The notes under the pieces are model-generated. The model was not told where the DNA came from. It worked only from the letters and a program-made list of their open reading frames with translations, and searched no databases. Positions 22,566 to 34,655 of a stretch of DNA of 64,000 nt are shown piece after piece. The DNA comes from Gordius sp. MW1 (Eukaryota > Nematomorpha > Gordioida > Gordea > Gordiidae), in assembly GCA_964036665.1 (NCBI GenBank), contig OZ038529.1:16066060-16130059 (forward strand). The letters run 5' to 3'. Both the position numbers and the translations under genes were made by a program. Numbering within the stretch: position 1 is the stretch's first letter; every line of letters begins with the position of its first letter.

Positions 22566-23944
22566 GGATTCTCAAATTGGCTTACTTTTATATATTTTTT
22601 CATGCTCTTTCACATAGAATCGAAAAAAATAAATATTTTTACCTCAAAATTTTTCACATATTTTTCTTTGAACCGTATTCATCCGATGAAAGATGTCGTT
22701 TTCAGACGTGGTTTCTATGATCCCAAGTAAAAATTTAAAAGAATCTGAAAACTCTTACTTTGAAATCATGATCGCATAGAGCCATTTTCATAAATTAAGC
22801 ACTCACGTTGCGATACAACAAACTAATCGCAACAATAAAACGTTGTCTTTTGTCAAAATGATAGTTCTCGCAGCTTAAAACCCTTTTCGGAAGTCAATCG
22901 AGGATAATAGGATTCTCAAATTGGCTTACTTTTATATATTTTTTTATGCTCTTTCACATAGAATCGAAAAAAATTAATATTTTTACCTCAAAATTTTTCA
23001 CATATTTTTCTTTCAACCGTATGCATCCGATGAAAGTTGTCGTTTTCAGACGTGGTTTCGATGATAAAAAGTAAAAAATTTATCAAAATCAGAAAACTAT
23101 TACTTTAAAATCATGATCGCATTGTGCATTTTTGAAAAATTAAGCACTCACGTTGCGATACAACAAACTAATCGCAACAATAAAACGTTGTCTTTTGTCA
23201 AAATGATAGTTCTCGCAGCTTAAAACCTCTTTTCGGAAGTCAATCGAGGATAATAGGATTCTCAAATTGGCTTACTTTTATATATTTTTTCATGCTCTTT
23301 CACATAGAATCGAAAAAAATAAATATTTTTACCTCAAAATTTTTCACATATTTTTCTTTGAACCGTATTCATCCAATGAAAGATGTCGTTTTCAGACGTG
23401 GTTTCTATGATCCCAAGTAATAATTTAAAAGAATCTGAAAACTATTACTTTGAAATCATCATCGCATAGAGCCATTTTCATAAATTAAGCACTCAAGTTG
23501 CGATACAACAAACTAATCGCAACAATAAAACGTTGTCTTTTGTCAAAATGATAGTTCTCGCAGCATAAAACCTCTTTTCGGAAGTCAATCGAGGATAATA
23601 GGATTCTCAAATTGGCTTACTTTTATATATTTTTTCATGCTCTTTCACATAGAATCGAAAAAAATAAATATTTTTACCTCAAATTTTTCACATATTTTTC
23701 TTTGAACCGTATTCATCCGATGAAAGTTGTCGTTTTCAGACGTGGTTTCGATGATAAAAAGTAAAAATTTATCAGAATCAGAAAGCTATTACTTTAAAAT
23801 CATGATCGCATAGTGCATTTTTGAAAAATTAAGCACTCACGTTGCGATACAACAAACTAATCGCAACAATAAAACGTTGTCTTTTGTCAAAATGATAGTT
23901 CTCGCAGCTTAAAACCTCTTTTCGGAAATCAATCGAGGATAATA
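22566..23944. repeat. 1,379-bp higher-order unit (4 monomers), copy 2
   Basis: It is directly adjacent to copy 1 and holds the same marks (AGTAAAAAAT at 23,070, CATCCAATGA at 23,370, CAGCATAAAA at 23,561). I saw no difference from copy 1 by eye over most of its length. Similarity continues into 24.0-24.15 kb through a unit with AAGTAATAATTTAAAAG. Confidence 0.85.
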
Positions 23945-26900
23945 GGATTCTCAAATTGGCTTACTTTTATATATTTTTTCATGCTCTTTCACATAGAATC
24001 GAAAAAAATAAATATTTTTACCTCAAAATTTTTCACATATTTTTCTTTGAACCGTATTCATCCGATGAAAGATGTCGTTTTCAGACGTGGTTTCTATGAT
24101 CCCAAGTAATAATTTAAAAGAATCTGAAAACTATTACTTTGAAATCATCATCGCATAGAGCCATTTTCATAAATTAAGCACTCACGTTGCGATACAACAA
24201 ACTAATCGCAACAATAAAACGTTGTCTTTTGTCAAAATGATAGTTCTCGCAGCTTAAAACCGATTTCGGAAGTCAATCGAGGATAATAGGATTCTCAAAT
24301 TGGCTTACTTTTATATATTTTTTCATGCTCTTTCACATAGAATCGAAAAAAATAAATATTTTTACCTCAAAATTTTTCACATATTTTTCTTTCAACCGTA
24401 TGCATCCGATGAAAGTTGACGTTTTCAGACGAGGTTTCGATGATAAAAAGTAAAAATTTATCAGAATCAGAAAACTATTACTTTAAAATCATGATCGCAT
24501 AGTGCATTTTTGAAAAATTAAGCACTCACGTTGCGATACAACAAACTAATCGCAACAATAAAACGTTGTCTTTTGTCAAAATGATAGTTCTCGCAGCTTA
24601 AAACCTCTTTTCGGAAGTCAATCGAGGATAATAGGATTCTCAAATTGGCTTACTTTTATATATTTTTTCATGCTCTTTCACATAGAATCGAAAAAAATAA
24701 ATATTTTTACCTCAAAATTTTTCACATATTTTTCTTTGAACCGTATTCATCCGATGAAAGATTTCGTTTTCAGACGTGGTTTCTATGATCCCAAGTAAAA
24801 ATTTAAAAGAATCTGAAAACTATTACTTTGAAATCATGTTCGCATTGAGCCATTTTCATAAATTAAGCACTCACGTTGCGATACAACAAACTAATCGCAA
24901 CAATAAAACGTTGTCTTTTGTCAAAATGATAGTTCTCGCAGCTTAAAACCTCTTTTCGGAAGTCAATCGAGGATAATAGGATTCTCAAATTTGCTTACTT
25001 TTATATATTTTTTCATGCTCTTTCACATAGAATCGAAAAAAATAAATATTTTTACCTCGAATTTTTCACATATTTTTCTTTCAACCGTATGCATCCGATG
25101 AAAGTTGTCGTTTTCAGACGTGGTTTCGATGATAAAAAGTAAAAATTTATCAGAATCAGAAAACTATTACTTTAAAATCATGATCGCATTGTGCATTTTT
25201 GAAAAATTAAGCACTCACGTTGCGATACAACAAACTAATCGCAACAATAAAACGTTGTCTTTTGTCAAAATGATAGTTCTCGCAGCTTAAAACCTCTTTT
25301 CGGAAGTCAATCGAGGATAATAGGATTCTCAAATGGCTTACTTTTATATATTTTTTTATGCTCTTTCACATAGAATCGAAAAAAATAAATATTTTTACCT
25401 CAAAATTTTTCACATATTTTTCTTTCCCCTATGCATCCGATGAAAGTTGTCGTTTTCAGACGTGGTTTCGATGATAAAAAGTAAAAATTTATCAGAATCA
25501 GAAAACTATTACTTTAAAATCATGATCGCATAATGCATTTTTGAAAAATTCAGCACTCACGTTGCGATACAATAAACTAATCGCAACAATAAAACGTTGT
25601 CTTTTGTCAAAATGAATAGTTCTCGCAGCTTAAAACCTCTTTTCGGAAGTAAATCGAGGATAATAGGATTCTCAAATTGGCTTACTTTTATATATTTTTT
25701 CATGCTCTTTCACATAGAATGGAAAAAAATAAATATTTTTACCTTAAAATTTTTCACAAATTTTTCTTTCAACCGTATGCATCCGATGAAAGTTGTCGTT
25801 TTCAGACGTGGTTTCGATGATAAAAAGTAAAAATTTATCAGCATCAGAAAACTATTACTTTAAAATCATGATCGCATAGTGCATTTTTGAAAAATTAAGC
25901 ACTCATGTTGCGATACAACAAACTAATCGCAACAATAAAACGTTGTCTTTTGTCAAAATGATAGTTCTCGCAGCTTAAAACCTCTTTTCGGAAGTCAATC
26001 GAGGATAATAGGATTCTCAAATTGGCTTACTTTTATATATTTTTTCATGCTGTTTCACATAGAATCAAAAAAAAATAAATATTTTTACCTCAAAATTTTT
26101 CACATATTTTTCTTTGAACCGTATTCATCCGATGAAAGATGTCGTTTTCAGACGTGGTTTCTATGATCCCAAGTAAAAATTTAAAAGAATCTGAAAACTC
26201 TTACTTTGAAATCATGATCGCATAGAGCCATTTTCATAAATTAAGCACTCACGTTGCGATACAACAAACTAATCGCAACAATAAAACGTTGTCTTTTGTC
26301 AAAATGATAGTTCTCGCAGCTTAAAACCTCTTTTCGGAAGTAAATCGAGGATAATAGGATTCTCAAATTGGCTTACTTTTATATATTTTTTCATGCTCTT
26401 TCACATAGAATGGAAAAAAATAAATATTTTTACCTCAAAATTTTTCACAAATTTTTCTTTTAACCGTATGCATCCGATGAAAGTTGTCGTTTTCAGACGT
26501 GGTTTCGATGATAAAAAGTAAAAATTTATCAGCATCAGAAAACTATTACTTTAAAATCATGATCGCATAGTGCATTTTTGAAAAATTAAGCACTCACGTT
26601 GCGATACAACAAACTAATCGCAACAATAAAACGTTGTCTTTTGTCAAAATGATAGTTCTCGCAGCTTAAAACCTCTTTTCGGAAGTCAATCGAGGATAAT
26701 AAAATTCTCAAATTGGCTTACTTTTATATATTTTTTCATGCTCTTTCACATAGAATCGAAAAAAATAAATATTTTTACCTCAAAATTTTTCACATATTTT
26801 TCTTTGAACCGTATTCATCCGATGAAAGATGTCGTTTTCAGACGTGGTTTCTATCATCCCAAGTAAAAATTTAAAAGAATCTAAACTCTTACTTTGAAAT

Positions 26901-27000
26901 CATGATCGCATAGAGCCATTTTCATAAATTAAGCACTCACGTTGCGATACAACAAACTAATCGCAACAATAAAACGTTGTCTTTTGTCAAAATGATAGTT
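23945..27000. repeat. Satellite segment 8: mixed A/B monomers
   Basis: Notable units are one with CTTTCCCCTATGC in place of CTTTCAACCGTATGC near 25,423, a C-run not seen elsewhere, and a unit with GCATAATGC plus ACAATAAACTAATCG near 25,530-25,580 that matches 3,852-3,905. The GAATGGAAAAA / CACAAATTTTTC / TTATCAGCATCAG sub-variant of class A is common here. No gene is visible. Confidence 0.7.
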
Positions 27001-29500
27001 CTCGCAGCTTAAAACCCTTTTCGGAAGTCAATCGAGGATAATAGGATTCTCAAATTGGCTTACTTTTATATATTTTTTTATGCTCTTTCACATAGAATCG
27101 AAAAAAATTAATATTTTTACCTCAAAATTTTTCACATATTTTTCTTTCAACCGTATGCATCCGATGAAAGTTGTCGTTTTCAGACGTGGTTTCGATGATA
27201 AAAAGTAAAAATTTATCAGAATCAAAAAACTATTACTTTAAAATCATGATCGCATTGTGCATTTTTGAAAAATTAAGCACTCACGTTGCGATACAACAAA
27301 CTAATCGCAAAAAAAAAACGTTGTCTTTTGTCAAAATGATAGTTCTCGCAGCTTAAAACCTCTTTTCGGAAGTCAATCGAGGATAATAGGATTCTCAAAT
27401 TGGCTTACTTTTATATATTTTTTCATGCTCTTTCACATAGAATCGAAAAAGATAAATATTTTTACCTCAAAATTTTTCACATATTTTTCTTTGAACCGTA
27501 TTCATCCGATGAAAGATGTCGTTTTCAGACGTGGTTTCTATGATCCCAAGTAAAAATTTAAAAGAATGTGAAAACTCTTACTTTGAAATCATGATCGCAT
27601 AGAGCCATTTTCATAAATTAAGCATTCACGTTGCGATACAACAAACTAATCGCAACAATAAAACGTTGTCTTTTGTCAAAATGATAGTTCTCGCAGCTTA
27701 AAACCTCTTTTCGGAAGTCAATCGAGGATAATAGGATTCTCAAATTGGCTTACTTTTATATATTTTTTCATGCTCTTTCACATAGAATGGAAAAAAATAA
27801 ATATTTTTACCTCAAAATTTTTCACAAATTTTTCTTTGAACCGTATTCATCCGATGAAAGTTGTCGTTTTCAGACGTGGTTTCGATGATAAAAAGTAAAA
27901 ATTTATCAGCATCAGAAAACTATTACTTTAAAATCATGATCGCATAGTGCATTTTTGAAAAATTAAGCACTCACGTTGCGATACAACAAACTAATCGCAA
28001 CAATAAAACGTTGTCTTTTGTCAAAATGATAGTTCTCGCAGCTTAAAACCTCTTTTCGGAAGTCAATCGAGGATAATAGGATTCTCAAATTGGCTTACTT
28101 TTATATATTTTTTCATGCTCTTTCACATAGAATCGAAAAAAATAAATATTTTTACCTCAAAATTTTTCACATATTTTTCTTTGAACCGTATTCATCCGAT
28201 GAAAGATGTCGTTTTCAGACGTGGTTTCTATGATCCCAAGTAAAAATTTAATAGAATCTAAAAACTCTTACTTTGAAATCATGATCGCATAGAGCCATTT
28301 TCATAAATTAAGCACTCACGTTGCGATACAACAAACTAATCGCAACAATAAAACGTTGTCTTTTGTCAAAATGATAGTTCTCGCAGCTTAAAACCCTTTT
28401 CGGAAGTCCGAGGATAATAGGATTCTCAAATTGGCTTACTTTTATATATTTTTCATACTCTTTCACATAGAATCGAAAAAAATAAATATTTTTACCTCAA
28501 AATTTTTGACATATTTTTCTTTCAACCGTATGCATCCGATGAAAGTTGTCGTTTTCAGACGTGGTTTCGATGATAAAAAGTAAAAATTTATCAGAATCAG
28601 AAAACTATTACTTTAAAATCATGATCGCATAGTGCATTTTTGAAAAATTAAGCACTCACGTTGCGATACAACAAACTAATCGCAACAATAAAACCTTGTC
28701 TTTTGTCAAAATGATAGTTCTCGCAGCTTAAAACCTCTTTTCGGAAGTCAATCGAGGATAATAGGATTCTCAAATTGGCTTACTTTATATTTTTTCATGC
28801 TCTTTCACATAGAATCGAAAAAAAAAATATTTTTACCTCAAAATTTTTCACATATTTTTCTTTCAACCGTATGCATCCGATGAAAGTTGTCGTTTTCAGA
28901 CGTGGTTTCGATGATAAAAAGTAAAAATTTATCAGAATTAGAAAACTATTACTTTAAAATCATGATCGCATAGTGCATTTTTGAAAAATTCAGCACTCAC
29001 GTTGCGATACAACAAACTAATCGCAACAATAAAACGTTGTCTTTTGTCAAAATGAATAGTTCTTGCAGCTTAAAACCTCTTTTCGGAAGTAAATCGAGGA
29101 TAATAGGATTCTCAAATTGGCTTACTTTTATATATTTTTTCATGCTCTTTCACATAGAATCGAAAAAAATAAATATTTTTACCTCAAAATTTTTCACATA
29201 TTTTTCTTTCAACCGTATGCATCCGATGAAAGTTGTCGTTTTCAGACGTGGTTTCGATGATAAAAAGTAAAAATTTATCAGAATCAGAAAACTATTACTT
29301 TAAAATCATGATCGCATAGTGCATTTTTGAAAAATTAAGCACTCACGTTGCGATACAACAAACTAATCGCAACAATAAAACGTTGTCTTTTGTCAAAATG
29401 ATACTTCTCGCAGCTTAAAACCTCTTTTCGGAAGTCAATCGAGGATAATAGGATTCTCAAATTGGCTTACTTTTATATATTTTTTCATGCTCTTTCACAT
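27001..29500. repeat. Satellite segment 9: ~2.5-kb block, copy of 46.6-49.1 kb
   Basis: Offset to the second copy is about 19,604-19,606. Shared ordered marks are the GCATTGTGC unit (27,171), the TTTAATAGAATC unit (near 28,247), GGAAGTCCGAGG (near 28,402), TTTTTGACATATT (near 28,503), AAAACCTTGTC (near 28,690) and GGCTTACTTTATATTTTTTC (near 28,779). One unit has a private A-run in the right arm of the dyad (CGCAAAAAAAAAACG, near 27,305). Confidence 0.75.
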
Positions 29501-31199
29501 AGAATCGAAAAAAATAAATATTTTTACCTCAAAATTTTTCACATATTTTTCTTTGAACCGTATTCATCCGATGAAAGATGTCGTTTTCAGACGTGGTTTC
29601 TATGATCCCAAGTAAAAATTTAAAAGAATCTGAAAACTCTTACTTTGAAATCATGATCGCATAGAGCCATTTTCATAAATTAAGCACTCACGTTGCGATA
29701 CAACAAACTAATCGCAACAATAAAACGTTGTCTTTTGTCAAAATGATAGTTCTCGCAGCTTAAAACCTCTTTTCGGAAGTAAATCGAGGATAATAGGATT
29801 CTCAAATTGGCTTACTTTTATATATTTTTTCATGCTCTTTCACATAGAATGGAAAAAAGTAAATATTTTTACCTCAAAATTTTTCACAAATTTTTCTTTC
29901 AACCGTATGCATCCGATGAAAGTTGTCGTTTTCAGACGTGGTTTCGATGATAAAAAGTAAAATTTATCAGCATCAGAAAACTATTACTTTAAAATCATGA
30001 TCGCATAGTGCATTTTTGAAAAATTAAGCACTCACGTTGCGATACAACAAACTAATCGCAACAATAAAACGTTGTCTTTTGTCAAAATGATAGTTCTCGC
30101 AGCTTAAAACCTCTTTTCGGAAGTCAATCGAGGATAATAGGATTCTCAAATTGGCTTACTTTTATATATTTTTTCATGCTCTTTCACATAGAATGGAAAA
30201 AAATAAATATTTTTACCTCAAAAATTTTCACAAATTTTTCTTTCAACCGTATGCATCCGATGAAAGTTGTCGTTTTTAGACGTGGTTTCGATGATAAAAA
30301 GTAAAAATTTATCAGCATCAGAAAACTATTACTTTAAAATCATGATCGCATAGTGCATTTTTGAAAAATTAAGCACTCACGTTGCGATACAACAAACTAA
30401 TCGCAACAATAAAACCTTGTCTTTTGTCAAAATGATAGTTCTCGCAACTTAAAACCTCTTTTCGGAAGTCAATCGAGGATAATAGGATTCTCAAATTGGC
30501 TTACTTTATATTTTTTCATGCTCTTTCACATAGAATCGAAAAAAAAAATATTTTTACCTCAAAATTTTTCACATATTTTTCTTTCAACCGTATGCATCCG
30601 ATGAAAGTTGTCGTTTTCAGACGTGGTTTCGATGATAAAAAGTAAAAATTTATCAGAATTAGAAAACTATTACTTTAAAATCATGATCGCATAGTGCATT
30701 TTTGAAAAATTCAGCACTCACGTTGCGATACAACAAACTAATCGCAACAATAAAACGTTGTCTTTTGTCAAAATGATAGTTCTCGCAGCTTAAAACCTCT
30801 TTTCGGAAGTCAATCGAGGATAATAAAATTCTCAAATTGGCTTACTTTTATATATTTTTTCATGCTCTTTCACATAGAATCGAAAAAAATAAATATTTTT
30901 ACCTCAAAATTTTTCACATATTTTTCTTTGAACCGTATTCATCCGATGAAAGATGTCGTTTTCAGACGTGGTTTCTATGATCCCAAGTAAAAATTTAAAA
31001 GAATCTGAAAACTCTTACTTTGAAATCATGATCGCATAGAGCCATTTTCATAAATTAAGCACTCACGTTGCGATACAACAAACTAATCGCAACAATAAAA
31101 CGTTGTCTTTTGTCAAAATGATAGTTCTCGCAGCTTAAAACCCTTTTCGGAAGTCAATCGAGGATAATAGGATTCTCAAATTGGCTTACTTTTATATAT
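29501..31199. repeat. Satellite segment 10: mixed A/B monomers
   Basis: It contains two class A units of the TTATCAGCATCAG sub-variant and a second GGCTTACTTTATATTTTTTC unit near 30,501, linked as elsewhere to AAAACCTTGTC just before it. From about 30.8 kb the order matches 44.57-45.7 kb (offset about 13,757; shared ATAATAAAATTCTC). No gene is visible. Confidence 0.7.
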
Positions 31200-33104
31200 T
31201 TTTTTATGCTCTTTCACATAGAATCGAAAAAAATTAATATTTTTACCTCAAAATTTTTCACATATTTTTCTTTCAACCGTATGCATCCGATGAAAGTTGT
31301 CGTTTTCAGACGTGGTTTCGATGATAAAAAGTAAAAATTTATCAGAATCAGAAAACTATTACTTTAAAATCATGATCGCATTGTGCATTTTTGAAAAATT
31401 AAGCACTCACGTTGCGATACAACAAACTAATCGCAACAATAAAACGTTGTCTTTTGTCAAAATGATAGTTCTCGCAGCTTAAAACCTCTTTTCGGAAGTC
31501 AATCGAGGATAATAGGATTCTCAAATTGGCTTACTTTTATATATTTTTTCATGCTCTTTCACATAGAATCGAAAAAAATAAATATTTTTACCTCAAAATT
31601 TTTCACATATTTTTCTTTGAACCGTATTCATCCGATGAAAGATGTCGTTTTCAGACGTGGTTTCTATGATCCTAAGTAAAAATTTAAAAGAATGTGAAAA
31701 CTCTTACTTTGAAATCATGATCGCATAGAGCCATTTTCATAAATTAAGCACTCACGTTGCGATACAACAAACTAATCGCAACAATAAAACGTTGTCTTTT
31801 GTCAAAATGATAGTTCTCGCAGCTTAAAACCTCTTTTCGGAAGTCAATCGAGGATAATAGGATTCTCAAATTGGCTTACTTTTATATATTTTTTCATGCT
31901 CTTTCACATAGAATGGAAAAAAATAAATATTTTTACCTCAAAATTTTTCACAAATTTTTCTTTGAACCGTATTCATCCGATGAAAGTTGTCGTTTTCAGA
32001 CGTGGTTTCGATGATAAAAAGTAAAAATTTATCAGCATCAGAAAACTATTACTTTAAAATCATGATCGCATAGTGCATTTTTGAAAAATTAAGCACTCAC
32101 GTTGCGATACAACAAACTAATCGCAACAATAAAACGTTGTCTTTTGTCAAAATGATAGTTCTCGCAGGTAAAACCTCTTTTCGGAAGTCAATCGAGGATA
32201 ATAGGATTCTCAAATTGGCTTACTTTTATATATTTTTTCATGCTCTTTCACATAGAATCGAAAAATATAAATATTTTTACCTCAAAATTTTTCACATATT
32301 TTTCTTTGAACCGTATTCATCCGATGAAAGATGTCGTTTTCAGACGTGGTTTCTATGATCCCAAGTAAAAATTTAATAGAATCTGAAAACTCTTACTTTG
32401 AAATCATGATCGCATAGAGCCATTTTCATAAATTAAGCACTCACGTTGCGATACAACAAACTAATCGCAACAATAAAACGTTGTCTTTTGTCAAAATGAT
32501 AGTTCTCGCAGCTTAAAACCCTTTTCGGAAGTCCGAGGATAATAGGATTCTCAAATTGGCTTACTTTTATATATTTTTCATGCTCTTTCACATAGAATCG
32601 AAAAAAATAAATATTTTTACCTCAAAATTTTTGACATATTTTTCTTTCAACCGTATGCATCCGATGAAATTGTCGTTTTCAGACGTGGTTTCGATGATAA
32701 AAAGTAAAAATTTATCAGAATCAGAAAACTATTACTTTAAAATCATGATCGCATAGTGCATTTTTGAAAAATTAAGCACTCACGTTGCGATACAACAAAC
32801 TAATCGCAACAATAAAACCTTGTCTTTTGTCAAAATGATAGTTCTCGCAGCTTAAAACCTCTTTTCGGAAGTCAATCGAGGATAATAGGATTCTCAAATT
32901 GGCTTACTTTATATTTTTTCATGCTCTTTCACATAGAATCGAAAAAAATAAATATTTTTACCTCAAAATTTTTCACATATTTTTCTTTCAACCGTATGCA
33001 TCCGATGAAAGTTGTCGTTTTCAGACGTGGTTTCGATGATAAAAAGTAAAAATTTATCAGAATCAGAAAACTATTACTTTAAAATCATGATCGCATAGTG
33101 CATT
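31200..33104. repeat. 1,715-bp higher-order unit (5 monomers), copy 1 with flanks
   Basis: Marks are GATCCTAAGTAAAA (near 31,668), TCGCAGGTAAAACC (near 32,162), GAAAAATATAAAT (near 32,260), GGAAGTCCGAGG (near 32,529), GATGAAATTGTCG (near 32,663) and GGCTTACTTTATATTTTTTC (near 32,901). Each recurs 1,715 bases on. The match starts about 31.4 kb and ends about 32.94 kb, where this copy reads GAAAAAAATAAAT and the other GAAAAAAAAAATATT. Confidence 0.8.
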
Positions 33105-34655
33105 TTTGAAAAATTAAGCACTCACGTTGCGATACAACAAACTAATCGCAACAATAAAACGTTGTCTTTTGTCAAAATGATAGTTCTCGCAGCTTAAAAC
33201 CTCTTTTCGGAAGTCAATCGAGGATAATAGGATTCTCAAATTGGCTTACTTTTATATATTTTTTCATGCTCTTTCACATAGAATCGAAAAAAATAAATAT
33301 TTTTACCTCAAAATTTTTCACATATTTTTCTTTGAACCGTATTCATCCGATGAAAGATGTCGTTTTCAGACGTGGTTTCTATGATCCTAAGTAAAAATTT
33401 AAAAGAATGTGAAAACTCTTACTTTGAAATCATGATCGCATAGAGCCATTTTCATAAATTAAGCACTCACGTTGCGATACAACAAACTAATCGCAACAAT
33501 AAAACGTTGTCTTTTGTCAAAATGATAGTTCTCGCAGCTTAAAACCTCTTTTCGGAAGTCAATCGAGGATAATAGGATTCTCAAATTGGCTTACTTTTAT
33601 ATATTTTTTCATGCTCTTTCACATAGAATGGAAAAAAATAAATATTTTTACCTCAAAATTTTTCACAAATTTTTCTTTGAACCGTATTCATCCGATGAAA
33701 GTTGTCGTTTTCAGACGTGGTTTCGATGATAAAAAGTAAAAATTTATCAGCATCAGAAAACTATTACTTTAAAATCATGATCGCATAGTGCATTTTTGAA
33801 AAATTAAGCACTCACGTTGCGATACAACAAACTAATCGCAACAATAAAACGTTGTCTTTTGTCAAAATGATAGTTCTCGCAGGTAAAACCTCTTTTCGGA
33901 AGTCAATCGAGGATAATAGGATTCTCAAATTGGCTTACTTTTATATATTTTTTCATGCTCTTTCACATAGAATCGAAAAATATAAATATTTTTACCTCAA
34001 AATTTTTCACATATTTTTCTTTGAACCGTATTCATCCGATGAAAGATGTCGTTTTCAGACGTGGTTTCTATGATCCCAAGTAAAAATTTAATAGAATCTG
34101 AAAACTCTTACTTTGAAATCATGATCGCATAGAGCCATTTTCATAAATTAAGCACTCACGTTGCGATACAACAAACTAATCGCAACAATAAAACGTTGTC
34201 TTTTGTCAAAATGATAGTTCTCGCAGCTTAAAACCCTTTTCGGAAGTCCGAGGATAATAGGATTCTCAAATTGGTTTACTTTTATATATTTTTCATGCTC
34301 TTTCACATAGAATCGAAAAAAATAAATATTTTTACCTCAAAATTTTTGACATATTTTTCTTTCAACCGTATGCATCCGATGAAATTGTCGTTTTCAGACG
34401 TGGTTTCGATGATAAAAAGTAAAAATTTATCAGAATCAGAAAACTATTACTTTAAAATCATGATCGCATAGTGCATTTTTGAAAAATTAAGCACTCACGT
34501 TGCGATACAACAAACTAATCGCAACAATAAAACCTTGTCTTTTGTCAAAATGATAGTTCTCGCAGCTTAAAACCTCTTTTCGGAAGTCAATCGAGGATAA
34601 TAGGATTCTCAAATTGGCTTACTTTATATTTTTTCATGCTCTTTCACATAGAATC
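33105..34655. repeat. 1,715-bp higher-order unit (5 monomers), copy 2
   Basis: It carries the same ordered marks as copy 1, including the one-base loss in GCAGGTAAAACC and the two-base loss in GATGAAATTGTCG. A private change is TTGGTTTACTT near 34,272. It is part of a larger block (about 33.1-36.6 kb) that recurs at about 46.9-50.35 kb, offset about 13,765. Confidence 0.8.
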
